From positions 62,001 to 126,000 of the forward strand of contig JADJEQ010000005.1 in assembly GCA_016709025.1 (NCBI GenBank): a stretch of DNA of 64,000 nucleotides. Reading direction: 5' to 3'. This DNA is from Bacteroidales bacterium. GTDB lineage: Bacteria; Bacteroidota; Bacteroidia; Bacteroidales; Lentimicrobiaceae. The translations under genes were made by a program, and so were the position numbers. This document shows positions 16,721 through 26,078 of this stretch, piece after piece (position 1 is the stretch's first letter; each line of letters opens with the position of its first letter). The notes below the pieces were generated by a model. It did not search any database, was not told where the DNA came from, and saw only the letters and a list, made by a program, of their open reading frames with translations.

Positions 16721-19705
16721 TTATAAATCTGTGGATTTGTAGCCGGGCATATTGAATGCCCTGAATTCGAGAACTGGTTTTTCAAGCATGCCTGAAACAG
16801 CCGGTTTAACGCTGACGGTTCTTTCTTCACCGGGCAGCAGGCTGAAATAGTTATCACTCCAGTATGAAGGCAGGATTTCCTGGTGCGAATCCTTTCCGGC
16901 AATCCTGAGGCTGAGCATAAATGCAATGATATTGCCTGTGTTTTTTATGGTGACTTCATATTCAGTGCCGATGCTGCCTGAAACTGATTTTACCCGGATT
17001 TCAATCTCCGGGGCCTGCAATGAATTCAACGCCTGGTAATTGTTTTCACTGCTTATCCAGTATAAATTTTCGCTCAGCACTTTTCCATTTTTATCCGTAG
17101 CAACCAGCTTCAGGAATTGCATTTCATCCGTTTCGGGTACAGTAATTCCGGTTTCGGTAACGGCATCAGAAAGTGAAATGATTTCTACCTTTTTATTCCA
17201 GGTTGTTTCCATCTTTGTGTTGATCAGGGTCGCACTGATGCTGATATTTTCCAGTGTTTTGGCCGTTGAATTCACAAATGCCACACGGTTATTGTCTCTG
17301 TTGAACTGCACATGAATGGCTTCGCCGGCTTTTTTGGTTCCGTAATAGCCGGCATGGGCCTGCAGGAACCAGTCGTACACCTGCCAGGTGGCACTCGGCC
17401 AGCTGGAATTTGATTTCCACAACAGGATTCCGCTGGCGTTTGACCATAGCTGCCGGTTTATCGATTCTATGCTGGCACGGTACACATCGTAATTTACAAT
17501 TTGTGTTTTTGCACTGTATTCCTCAAATCCTTTCATACCTGTGGTATCGGGACACCCATAGTATTTCCTGACCATATTGTCGTAGGACGTGAATTTCCGG
17601 GTATCGGTTCCGGGCCAGTCGTTGGCATCGTGATAAGCCCATACGCCATCGATCGGGAAACGGCCGGGCTGCCATGTTTTTGCCGGCTCCGGCATAAACT
17701 TCAGCAGGCTTTGCAGTTCAGGTATTCCGCTGGGGCCTATTTCGCTGCTGAACCCCATCAATTTGGGATGTGTAAAGTAGTCTTTTGGTTCGAGGGTGTG
17801 ATACGGGCCCCCTCCGTGCAGGCCGTCGCCATCCGATTGGGTAAGGTAATGGCGGTTGCCACGGGCATCGTATTTTGCAAGAATGTCGTTTACTATCAGC
17901 GATTCGCGGGGGTTCGGACCTTCGTTGCCACCGCACCAGAGGATGAGCGATGGATGGTTGCGGTATTTTTTCACAATACCGATGGTTGCTTTTTCGAAAA
18001 GGGAAATTTCAGGTTGATAACCGGGCGTATTTTTAAAGGTTCCCCAGAAATCGTTCAGGAAATCCTGCCACAGCAGAATCCCGTATTTGTCAGCGGCCTC
18101 ATAAAGCGCTTTTGGCGCCACGCCGGTAGGGCCCCATACACGGAGGATGTTCAGATTGGCATTCCGGGTGAGCAGTATTTCTTCTTCATAACGTTCAGCA
18201 TTCCAGTTGAGCATCATGTCAATCACCCAGTTGCCGCCACGCAGGTATATTTTTCGTCCGTTTATTTTAAATTCGCGCTCCCTGGATCCGATATAGGTTT
18301 CGAGCTTTCGGATACCAAAACCGGTGGAAATGGCTGTTTTCTGACCATCACCTGTTTCCGCCACGAGCGAGAGGTTGTAAAGATTTTGCTTCCCATAACC
18401 GGCTGGCCACCATAGTTGCGGATTTGCCAGGCTGAGTTCCGGAACATTGTTTTTATCCAGGAATATTTCCTTGCTTTCATTCGCTGCCAACGTGTACGGA
18501 AGATTGAAACTTATTGTTTTATTTCCAATGGAAACGGAACCTTTGAGGTTCGTTTTCAGTGCTTTTGCTGAATGATTTATCAGTGTTGCCGAGACGGTGA
18601 TATCGGCTACAGTGGTATCCGGCAGTTTCAGATCGGAGCTTACATACAGATCCTTCAACTCAATGGCATCTGTGGCCGTCAGAAAAACATCTTCGGTGAT
18701 TCCCATATCCCGGTCGCGAACGGCTGGCTGCCAGTCCCAGCCCATTACATCCCATTTGGTGTAATCGCGGCTGATGGCGCCATCGGCCATATTCTGACCC
18801 GGATCAGCAAAGGGCGTGAGTGGCTCGGGCGCCGGTTTTCCCGGATGGTTGGGCGGATAAATGGCAACGGCCAGGGTATTGAGTTCCCCTGTTTTCACAA
18901 AACGGGTGATATCAAACCGGAAATTACGCTCCATGCCAATCATTTCCGAGGTGTCGGCAATGCGTTTGCCATTGAGCCATACTTCTGCCTTATAATTTAT
19001 TTCTCCAAAATTGAGCCAGATCATTTTGCCTTTGAAACCGGCAGGAACAGTAAATTCATTTCTGAACCAGTACGGATTTTTCCAGGGATTTGTACCCGGT
19101 ATATGGCTGAATTTTATAAGATCATAATCCCCATTGTATTCGTCGCTGGCATCCGGAATACGCATATTGTTCATGCCCATGTATGGATTTGGATAAATTC
19201 CGTTTCTGACAAGGGCAGTCAGTACTGTGGCTGGCACGCTGGTATTGGCCCAGCCGGCAGTGTTGATTTTTGCTTTCGTCAGCTCTGATCCATCGGTTCC
19301 GGCTTTCAGTGAAGAGATAACCTGCCAGTTATGCCTGAGCAACAGGGATCCATCTGGTACAATGGCCAGGGGAGCATCATCAATGGTGAGTTCATGAACG
19401 TTACTTTTAGTGCGGTTCGTTCCGTTTACAGCCATTACATGCCAGGAATGTTTGCCAAAAGACAGGGGAAAGGGCACGCACGAATTCCGCTCAGAAGAAA
19501 CCTTCTCCATCATAATTCCGTCAATCCAGACTTCATAGTGACTGCAATCTGTCTTTTGCCATGAAAATACCGGCATATTATTTTGGGTTACTACCTTGTC
19601 GGACGGTGCATACAATGAAAATACCGCCTGTGAATAGGAAGTGAGATTTCCGGCCGCGACCAGAATAACCAGGATAAGTTGTCTGAGTTTTTTTGAGGGA
19701 AGCAT
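16721..19705 (-). CDS. GH2 exo-glycosidase (beta-mannosidase / exo-glucosaminidase-like) with N-terminal Fn3-like domain
   Basis: Large exported GH2 enzyme, 994 residues. A signal peptide ends at SYSQ (about residue 26). Residues 27-110 look like a fibronectin-III-type domain (SLYAPSDKVVTQNNMPVFSW and HSWHVMAVNG). The GH2 sugar-binding, immunoglobulin-like and barrel domains follow: YWFRNEFTVPAG, VWLNGKRIADTSEM, MGWDWQPAVRDRDMGITEDV, LWWPAGYGKQNLY. The barrel has LWCGGNEGPNP with acid/base Glu595 and GFSSEIGPSG with nucleophile Glu655, and two further C-terminal beta domains. The MGWDW-R-R-DMGI block recalls beta-mannosidases and exo-beta-D-glucosaminidases; the Asn-Glu acid/base favours a mannosidase-type enzyme over the glucosaminidase type, which uses Asp. 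It is paralogous to the GH2 at 20423-23443. Confidence 0.88.
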   Translation of the reverse strand: MLPSKKLRQLILVILVAAGNLTSYSQAVFSLYAPSDKVVTQNNMPVFSWQKTDCSHYEVWIDGIMMEKVSSERNSCVPFPLSFGKHSWHVMAVNGTNRTKSNVHELTIDDAPLAIVPDGSLLLRHNWQVISSLKAGTDGSELTKAKINTAGWANTSVPATVLTALVRNGIYPNPYMGMNNMRIPDASDEYNGDYDLIKFSHIPGTNPWKNPYWFRNEFTVPAGFKGKMIWLNFGEINYKAEVWLNGKRIADTSEMIGMERNFRFDITRFVKTGELNTLAVAIYPPNHPGKPAPEPLTPFADPGQNMADGAISRDYTKWDVMGWDWQPAVRDRDMGITEDVFLTATDAIELKDLYVSSDLKLPDTTVADITVSATLINHSAKALKTNLKGSVSIGNKTISFNLPYTLAANESKEIFLDKNNVPELSLANPQLWWPAGYGKQNLYNLSLVAETGDGQKTAISTGFGIRKLETYIGSREREFKINGRKIYLRGGNWVIDMMLNWNAERYEEEILLTRNANLNILRVWGPTGVAPKALYEAADKYGILLWQDFLNDFWGTFKNTPGYQPEISLFEKATIGIVKKYRNHPSLILWCGGNEGPNPRESLIVNDILAKYDARGNRHYLTQSDGDGLHGGGPYHTLEPKDYFTHPKLMGFSSEIGPSGIPELQSLLKFMPEPAKTWQPGRFPIDGVWAYHDANDWPGTDTRKFTSYDNMVRKYYGCPDTTGMKGFEEYSAKTQIVNYDVYRASIESINRQLWSNASGILLWKSNSSWPSATWQVYDWFLQAHAGYYGTKKAGEAIHVQFNRDNNRVAFVNSTAKTLENISISATLINTKMETTWNKKVEIISLSDAVTETGITVPETDEMQFLKLVATDKNGKVLSENLYWISSENNYQALNSLQAPEIEIRVKSVSGSIGTEYEVTIKNTGNIIAFMLSLRIAGKDSHQEILPSYWSDNYFSLLPGEERTVSVKPAVSGMLEKPVLEFRAFNMPGYKSTDL

Positions 19706-19716
19706 CTTGAAGGATT

Positions 19717-20412
19717 TTATTTTAATTGTTTTTCCGGGAGTTCTTCAACCAGCAGAAAGTCGAGAAAGGCGAGGTTGGATCCTCTGTTATATTTTAAGGT
19801 AAGCAACTGCAAGCCCGACTGTTCAAAGATTATTTCACCGATGGTTGCCTGCGTCCAGTAGTGCCAGTTGCCGGTATCTTCAGGCAACAGCAGTTTGCAG
19901 GCAAAACGGTTGTTGATCCAGAGTTCTGATCCGTTGTCTTTGTTGCCATAAATGGTGATGATCCTGTATTTGCCGGGCTTTAACACATTCACGGTGTAGT
20001 TGGTCCATTCGCCGTCTTCCTGCCAGCCTATATAAAGCTGGTTTACTTTCGGATCCACCTTATTGGGATGGTTAAAGTCGGCCCAGTCCTTGGTGTAGGA
20101 AATATCCACACCTTCATTTTCACGGAAAAAGGCGATGTAACCGGGAATGCCCGGGCGCTGGTGGCTTCCGTAATCATACACTTCATGATTCAGTTTAGCC
20201 CCTTCATTCACTGCAGTAACATCATGATAGGCAATACCTTCACCACCGAGGTCGTAATAAGCCAGTTCTACACGTCCGGGAATTGCCTGTGGTCCGGAGA
20301 TGTAGAATTCATCCCCGAAAGGCAGGCCTTTGTAGTCAGCCGGCACCTGGGTGAATGCAGTAAGCCCTGCAAAGAGGAAGCCCGTAAAAATTGTTACTTT
20401 TTTTATATTCAT
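19717..20412 (-). CDS. Secreted CBM6/CBM35-like protein
   Basis: Secreted single-domain protein of about 231 residues. I place the start at ATG 20412 (MNIKKVTIFTGFLFAG), which gives a clean signal peptide ending AFTQ and avoids overlapping the upstream GH2 gene; the open frame itself extends 31 codons further. The mature part shows the CBM6/CBM35 pattern: YDLGGEGIAYHD near the start, GWQEDGEWTNYTVNVLKPGKY in the middle with the aromatic sugar platform, and LTLKYNRGSNLAFLDFLLV at the end. No catalytic residues are seen. It sits between the two large GH2 genes with 10-11 bases on each side, so it is probably co-expressed as a free binding module that helps them. Confidence 0.8.
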   Translation of the reverse strand: MNIKKVTIFTGFLFAGLTAFTQVPADYKGLPFGDEFYISGPQAIPGRVELAYYDLGGEGIAYHDVTAVNEGAKLNHEVYDYGSHQRPGIPGYIAFFRENEGVDISYTKDWADFNHPNKVDPKVNQLYIGWQEDGEWTNYTVNVLKPGKYRIITIYGNKDNGSELWINNRFACKLLLPEDTGNWHYWTQATIGEIIFEQSGLQLLTLKYNRGSNLAFLDFLLVEELPEKQLK

Positions 20413-20422
20413 TTCAGAAATA

Positions 20423-23400
20423 TTAGTCCTGATTACTGATTTTAAATGTTTGTTCCGCGATGTTCCAGCCTCCGATTTGCAGCACACAATTATTGGGTAC
20501 TGCATTTTCGGGAGTTATGGATACCGTTTTCTTTTCGCCGGGTACCAGGGAGAAATAGTTATCGCTCCAGAAGGCAGGAAGCAGGCGTTCCCCGGTTTCA
20601 GGATTGCTGATTTTCAGGTTGATCATCAAAGCCATCGCCGATGATGGATTCGTCAGATTGATTTCGATGCGGTTCTTACCATTATTGAAAGTCCTTTTTG
20701 CCTCAGCTTTCAGTTTGATTTCCGGCAAATCATTCAACCCGTTGTAGTCCTGATAATCGCTGCTGCTCCAGTAAAAGTTACCGGAAACAACCTGCTTTTT
20801 TTCGTCCTGAAGCGTAAGTCTGATAAACCGGATTTTGGTTATATTGTCAGGATAATCTAATGTAAAACAATCTGTTACGGTATTTGAGGCGAGGTCTGTT
20901 CCGACTGACTTTTCCCAGACCAGTTTGCCGTTGAAGTCATACACTTCAGCTTTGGCATTCAATCCACTGAGGTTGTGGATGGTGTTATTGGCTGCCTGAA
21001 TCCTGTGATTTACCGGATTCCAGAGAATGTGTACGGGTTCGCTGCCTTTTTTCAGGGCAAAATAAGCAGCGGTTGGTTCCAGGTAGTAGTCGTAGGTTTG
21101 ACAAATCATGGAGGGCCAGGCAGGGTGTGTCATCCACACCAGAACACCCGGTCCGCGGTTGCTCTGCCAGGTTTCCATCATGGCTTTCGGGCCTTCCATA
21201 TTCAGCATTTGGGCTTTGCGGCAGAAATCTTCAATATTGCCGGGTGCACCGTATCGCGAAATCATGTCATCGGTATAGATTTTTACCCTGGGCTGGGTCC
21301 AGTCATGGAGGCCCCACATGTCGTTCACCGGCCACAGCGATTCCTCCGGCATCATTTTACGCATACTTTCCACCGAAGGCACACTTACAATTCCCTGTTC
21401 GGTGTGGAAAGTTGTTCCCCGGTGATTGAAATACCATTCCGGGTCTTTGTTTTCATAGGGTCCCAGGCCGGTAACCGGGCTTGCAGCCGAGTTGGAGATA
21501 TAGTGCCTGCCGGGATCATATGCGGTAATGATGCTGCGCAATGCCGAATCGAGGGTTGCCGGCGGATAGCCTTCGTTTCGTCCGGCCCATAAGGCCAGCG
21601 ATGCATGATTTCTGAATCGTTTTACCTTGTCGCCGGCATTCCGTATAAACATGGCTTCATCGGCCGGATGCGGACCATCTACCGGATTGGCCAGCCAGAA
21701 GTCATCAAAAATCATGATTCCATGCCGGTCGCAGGCGTCGTAAAAGGCATCGCTGCTGGTTTGTCCCACCCAGTTACGTATCATATTCAGGTTCATGTCG
21801 CGGTGAAGCCTGACCAGCAGATCGTATTTTTCAGCATCGCACCTGAGCAGGGCCTCGGGCAGGCCCCAGTTACCGCCCCTCACAAGCACCGGATACCCAT
21901 TGATGCAAAGGCTCAGGGAGCTGTTGAGGTAGCGGTACTCGTATTGACGCACTCCATAGGTTACCTGTATGCTGTCAGTTACGATTCCGGCGATGAAAAA
22001 ACGGAAAGTCATGGTATCCAGCATTTGCCTGCCATACCCGTTGGGCCACCACAACTCCGGATTTTTTACGCTCAGGTCGGGAAGATCCTTTTCTGAAAGC
22101 TCCAATATTCTTGTTTCTCCGGGTTTAAGCGATTCAACAGGGACATCGGTCGTAAAGTATTTACAGGAGATCCGGAGGGTGCCGTTGACGGGCTGCTTCA
22201 GAAGGTTCACCAGGGTTATACCCGGCCCGAACGAGGCCAGCGTTGTGTCGGGAAGACTCAAATTGGTAGTAATCAGTGGATCTTTCATCCTGACTCCACC
22301 TGAAAATGAGAGATATACATCGTCGGTAATGCCGGTATTTCTTCCCCTGATGGTTGGTAACCAGTTCCAGCCGATGGAAGAAACATATGCCGGACTGTCG
22401 AGCCCGATGATGCCTCCATTGCCGTCGGGATCGTTCAGGTGCTGTTCGGTGACTTCACCCGGGTTGTCGTTCCGGCGGATAAGCACAGCCAGTACTGCGG
22501 ATTTTCCGGGTGTAACCAGGTGGGTTATGTCGAAGGAAGCGCGGGTAAAGGCGCCTTCAATCCTGCCCGCGAACTGCCCGTTTACATATACTTCAGCCTT
22601 CCAGTTTATCCCCTTGAAATTGAGCAGTATATTTTTATTCCGGTAGATTTCAGGAACAACAAATTCCTTCCGGTACCAGAAATCGCTGGTGAAAAACCAT
22701 TCTGAAATCTGCAGCTGGTTATCGCTGAACAGGGGGTCAGGTACGGCACCTGCCGCAATGTAATTTGAAAGTACGGTAGCCGGAACAGAGGCCGGCAACC
22801 ATGCTGAATCCGGGAAATCCACTTGTGATATTTGTTCTCCTTTGGCTGCAACGAATGAACTTCGTTGGATTCTCCAGTGATCATCGCTCAAAGAAGGCAT
22901 TTTTTCATTTAATACATCATCCTGTTGCGCCTGACTTTTAATGATCCTCCCGGAACCTGCAATTTCAATCTCCTGAATTTCAATTCCTTTTCCTGCTTTA
23001 CTTTTTATACATTGAAACTTGACATATCTGGCCGGTGAATTGACTTTCAGGTTTTCAGTGGCACCATTTCCGGATTTCACGGAGGCAATCTTTTCCCAGT
23101 TCAGCGGTTTATCTGGTTCACCCGATATTGAAACCAGTATTTCATAGGTTTCAGCAAATTGAACATCCCGGTGAATCGTGATTCCGCTTATTCTGCAGAT
23201 GCTTCCCAGATCAATATAAATCCATTCATGATCGCCCGGTTTGCTTATCCATTTCGTGGTTAAGTCGCCATCCGTTGCCAGGTGGGCTGTGTGGTTATAA
23301 TCAGCGGATGACGAATGCCAGGCAGCCCGGTTGTGCGAAAGGGATTTCTGAGCCGATACTGTCAGACCACAAAAGAGCACCTGAAGCAAAACAGTTGTCA

Positions 23401-23443
23401 GGATTGCCGTTTTTTGAGATGTAGCTGATTTTCTGTCAGTCAT
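20423..23443 (-). CDS. GH2 exo-glycosidase with N-terminal F5/8-type C (CBM32-like) module
   Basis: Exported GH2 enzyme of 1006 residues, signal peptide ending VSAQ. Residues about 35-165 form an F5/8-type C/CBM32 module (HLATDGDLTTKWISKPGDHEW, then IYIDLGSICRISGITIH and a closing EIQEIEIAG). The GH2 domains follow: FWYRKEFVVPEIYRNK, VYVNGQFAG, IGWNWLPTIRGRNTGITDDV, LWWPNGYGRQMLD. The barrel shows LWAGRNEGYPP with acid/base Glu624 and TFHTEQGIVSVPS with nucleophile Glu682. It resembles the downstream GH2 at 16721-19705 along its whole catalytic part, including the shared ending LPAFWSDNYFSLVPGE, so the two arose by duplication and differ mainly in the N-terminal module. Likely exo-beta-mannosidase-type activity on branched or decorated oligosaccharides; exact specificity unknown. 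Confidence 0.88.
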   Translation of the reverse strand: MTDRKSATSQKTAILTTVLLQVLFCGLTVSAQKSLSHNRAAWHSSSADYNHTAHLATDGDLTTKWISKPGDHEWIYIDLGSICRISGITIHRDVQFAETYEILVSISGEPDKPLNWEKIASVKSGNGATENLKVNSPARYVKFQCIKSKAGKGIEIQEIEIAGSGRIIKSQAQQDDVLNEKMPSLSDDHWRIQRSSFVAAKGEQISQVDFPDSAWLPASVPATVLSNYIAAGAVPDPLFSDNQLQISEWFFTSDFWYRKEFVVPEIYRNKNILLNFKGINWKAEVYVNGQFAGRIEGAFTRASFDITHLVTPGKSAVLAVLIRRNDNPGEVTEQHLNDPDGNGGIIGLDSPAYVSSIGWNWLPTIRGRNTGITDDVYLSFSGGVRMKDPLITTNLSLPDTTLASFGPGITLVNLLKQPVNGTLRISCKYFTTDVPVESLKPGETRILELSEKDLPDLSVKNPELWWPNGYGRQMLDTMTFRFFIAGIVTDSIQVTYGVRQYEYRYLNSSLSLCINGYPVLVRGGNWGLPEALLRCDAEKYDLLVRLHRDMNLNMIRNWVGQTSSDAFYDACDRHGIMIFDDFWLANPVDGPHPADEAMFIRNAGDKVKRFRNHASLALWAGRNEGYPPATLDSALRSIITAYDPGRHYISNSAASPVTGLGPYENKDPEWYFNHRGTTFHTEQGIVSVPSVESMRKMMPEESLWPVNDMWGLHDWTQPRVKIYTDDMISRYGAPGNIEDFCRKAQMLNMEGPKAMMETWQSNRGPGVLVWMTHPAWPSMICQTYDYYLEPTAAYFALKKGSEPVHILWNPVNHRIQAANNTIHNLSGLNAKAEVYDFNGKLVWEKSVGTDLASNTVTDCFTLDYPDNITKIRFIRLTLQDEKKQVVSGNFYWSSSDYQDYNGLNDLPEIKLKAEAKRTFNNGKNRIEINLTNPSSAMALMINLKISNPETGERLLPAFWSDNYFSLVPGEKKTVSITPENAVPNNCVLQIGGWNIAEQTFKISNQD

Positions 23444-23499
23444 GATTCCAGATGCAGTTATGCAGGTTTTTTGATGCAGCCCTTTCCAAGGAAAGTCAT

Positions 23500-24489
23500 C
23501 TATTCGAGAATTTCCTGAATCCGTTGAAGTTCTTCTGAAGAAAAGCTCAGATTTTTCAGTGATTCCAGGCTGTTTTGCAATTGTGAAACTTTACTGGCAC
23601 CTATCAACACCGAAGTTACCCGTGTATCTTTGAGCAACCATGCAATGGCCATTTGTGCCAGCGATTGACCGCGGCCTGAAGCAATTTCATTGAGTTTCCG
23701 GGCTTTATCAACGATGGCTGCACTCACCTGATCCGGATTCAGGGAGGTATGATTGCGCGATGCCCTTGACCCTTCAGGGATGCCATTCAGGTACTTATCT
23801 GTCAGCATTCCCTGGGCCAGCGGCGAGAAAGCAATACATCCGGCACCAGTGTCCCCGAGTACATCCAGCAACCCATTTTCCACCCAACGCTCAAACATCG
23901 AGTATTTGGCCTGGTGAATGACAAAGGGGGTCTTCAGTTCTTTCAGCACCTTTATGGCTTCGCGGGTTTGGTCGGCAGAATAATTGGAAATGCCCGCATA
24001 GAGCGCTTTTCCCTGCCTTACAAGCAGATCGAGGGCCATCATGGTTTCTTCAAGCGGGGTTTCGGGGTCGGGGCGGTGATGATAAAAGATATCAACATAA
24101 TCAAGCCCCATCCTTTTCAGGCTCTGATCGAGACTGGCCACCAGGTATTTTTTTGAGCCCCTGTCGCCATAAGGCCCCGGCCACATGTCGTAACCGGCTT
24201 TGGTTGCAATGATCATTTCATCCCGGTAAGGCCTGAAATCTTTCTGCATCACCCTGCCGAAGGTTTCCTCAGCCGATCCCGGAGGCGGACCATAATTGTT
24301 GGCCAGGTCGAAATGGGTAATTCCATGATCGAAAGCCACCCGCAGCAAGTTACGGCAGTTATCAAACAAATCGAAGTCACTGAAATTCTGCCACAAACCC
24401 AGTGATACAGATGGCAGTTGTAGTCCGCTCTTCCCACAACGACGGTAAGGCATATGGCTATACCGCGACTCAGATGCTGTATAATTCAT
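23500..24489 (-). CDS. Aldo/keto reductase, YghZ/Gpr-like
   Basis: Cytoplasmic NADPH-dependent aldo/keto reductase, 329 residues. It is close along its length to E. coli YghZ (L-glyceraldehyde 3-phosphate reductase): RYCGKSGL-type start, LSLGLW-type strand, ITHFDLANNYGPPPGSAEE, STKAGYDMWPGPYG-type block, KRMGLDYVDIFYHHR and VTSVLIGASKVSQL. The catalytic tetrad maps to Asp61, Tyr66, Lys97 and His138. No signal peptide. In this locus its physiological substrate is more likely an aldose or a toxic aldehyde linked to sugar breakdown than glyceraldehyde phosphate. It lies 6 bases after the GH5-like gene and 56 bases before the CBM32-GH2 gene, so it is part of the array transcript. Confidence 0.93.
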   Translation of the reverse strand: MNYTASESRYSHMPYRRCGKSGLQLPSVSLGLWQNFSDFDLFDNCRNLLRVAFDHGITHFDLANNYGPPPGSAEETFGRVMQKDFRPYRDEMIIATKAGYDMWPGPYGDRGSKKYLVASLDQSLKRMGLDYVDIFYHHRPDPETPLEETMMALDLLVRQGKALYAGISNYSADQTREAIKVLKELKTPFVIHQAKYSMFERWVENGLLDVLGDTGAGCIAFSPLAQGMLTDKYLNGIPEGSRASRNHTSLNPDQVSAAIVDKARKLNEIASGRGQSLAQMAIAWLLKDTRVTSVLIGASKVSQLQNSLESLKNLSFSSEELQRIQEILE

Positions 24490-24495
24490 GGGATT

Positions 24496-26007
24496 TTACT
24501 TTATTTCAAGCACATTGGAAAATCCGGAATCACCTGCCACATTCACTCCTTTAATCCGGTAATAATACTTCTTACCAGGTTTCTTTGACTCATCGTAAAA
24601 AAGTGTAAGTGCCTCAGATGCAGGCGGGGTATGTTCAAAGTTTGTGACATCGGCTATCACAGAGTCCTCCAGGCCGACAGCCAGTACTTTCCATGGTCCT
24701 GCCGGATTTTCGGCTCTTTCGATGGTATATCCTGAAGCGCCTGTTGAGCCCCGCCAGGTGAAACCTTCGCCTTTTAGCATCAACACAGGTGCGGGCGATG
24801 GCAAAGCAACAGGTTCAGGCGCTATACCACGGATAAGGAAGGCCTCGGTGCGCAACAGATCCAGCAGCCGGGTTTCTTCATAAACAAATCCGGCAGTAAA
24901 ACCAGGCACATGAAACGAATTGACAGGAGTGCCGCCTTCGTTGTGGTAATACCAGCCTCCGTCGCGACGGTGGCCGCGGATGCTCCACATCAGTCCGCCG
25001 ACAATGCCTTCTTCACGGATGGTTTTCATGAGCTCACGCAGGTTTTCAGTACTTCCCAGCCCGAACTCATCAACCATCAGCGGTTTTTTTCCTTTGCATT
25101 CGTCGCGTGAAGCCCTGGCAATAGGGGAGAGTTCCCAGGGCCGGCCGCCCATGCGGTTCCAGTACTCATATAAATGATCGCTGATAATATCGATGTTCGG
25201 ATCTGCGATCAAGGCGCTGCGGTCGGCTCCACCGGCTTCCATAATCAGGTGATTTGGGTCAACTTTTTTAATATAAGCGGCCATTTCGAGGCTCCAAGCC
25301 AGAATCCGGGGACTCCACTCGTCATAGGAAAGTCCGCGATCGCCCGGGTAGCTGCCGAACTCATTGCCAAGTTGCCAGCACAGGATTGCCGGATCATTTT
25401 TATAAACAATCCCGTTTACCGTATTTTTCCGGTTCAGAATGAAATCGAGGAAGTGGCGGAAATCGGCTTTTACCTCTTCATCTGTCCAGAATGAGCCTTT
25501 GGGTTTTCCCGAAAGGGTTGAGAACTCATCAACGCCGCGGATACCGCCGAAAGACTGTGATGCGATAAACGGGATGATCAGGCGTACATTGTATTCGTGG
25601 CTTAAGGCAATTACCCGGTCAAGACACTGAAATGCCTCTTCGTTGTATGTTTTACGGGCTGTTATATAAACGGGCATTTCCTTGTCGTCTGGAGAATATA
25701 CGGATAGTGAGAAAGTACGGGTTGCGAGCCCGCCAATTCGCTGAATTCCCGCCAGAATATCCCTTATTTCGTATTCATCAGGGAAACGGTTGGTCCGGTC
25801 AGCCCTTATCTGCGATTCATTTTGCTGGATGTTGGGCGCTGCCAGCCCCATAAACCGGAATTCCCGATCACCATCCATCAGTTTATCGGCTTTGGCAGTG
25901 ATGATGTTTTTATACACCGATTTTTGAGGACCTGTCTGCCCGTAAGCATTGAAGATGATCAGACAAGCCAGGATCGGAATTGTCAGGATGCTTATGTTTT
26001 TATTCAT
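24496..26007 (-). CDS. GH5-like endo-beta-mannanase with C-terminal Fn3-like domain
   Basis: Exported clan GH-A enzyme of 503 residues; signal peptide ends NAYGQ (about 24). The barrel (35-390) begins REFRFMGLAAPNIQ and contains LCWQLGNEFGSY with acid/base Glu216, ISDHLYEYW, and LMVDEFGLGS with nucleophile Glu314, followed by GLMWSIRGHRRDGG, which carries the aromatic residue usual after the last strand. The last 100 residues (FTWRGSTGASGYTIERAENPAG, then YYYRIKGVN and a GFSNVLEI end) are a fibronectin-III-type domain. This is the pattern of GH5 mannanase-like proteins of Bacteroidota, although the acid/base motif is not the NEPRC of GH5_7. It lies between the T9SS-sorted GH26 and the aldo/keto reductase. 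Confidence 0.87.
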   Translation of the reverse strand: MNKNISILTIPILACLIIFNAYGQTGPQKSVYKNIITAKADKLMDGDREFRFMGLAAPNIQQNESQIRADRTNRFPDEYEIRDILAGIQRIGGLATRTFSLSVYSPDDKEMPVYITARKTYNEEAFQCLDRVIALSHEYNVRLIIPFIASQSFGGIRGVDEFSTLSGKPKGSFWTDEEVKADFRHFLDFILNRKNTVNGIVYKNDPAILCWQLGNEFGSYPGDRGLSYDEWSPRILAWSLEMAAYIKKVDPNHLIMEAGGADRSALIADPNIDIISDHLYEYWNRMGGRPWELSPIARASRDECKGKKPLMVDEFGLGSTENLRELMKTIREEGIVGGLMWSIRGHRRDGGWYYHNEGGTPVNSFHVPGFTAGFVYEETRLLDLLRTEAFLIRGIAPEPVALPSPAPVLMLKGEGFTWRGSTGASGYTIERAENPAGPWKVLAVGLEDSVIADVTNFEHTPPASEALTLFYDESKKPGKKYYYRIKGVNVAGDSGFSNVLEIK

Positions 26008-26078
26008 TTTTTGACTGTGATGAAAGTTTTTAAATTCCAGGCTGCGTTTTCAAGGGAACATGACAAATGTTGAAGAGC

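Noticed and set aside
18572..19288. 238-codon plus-strand frame inside the GH2 gene (and a 304-codon one at 17501-18415)
   Set aside because: Antisense frames to a well-supported GH2 enzyme; codon content mirrors the real gene and no family is recognisable.
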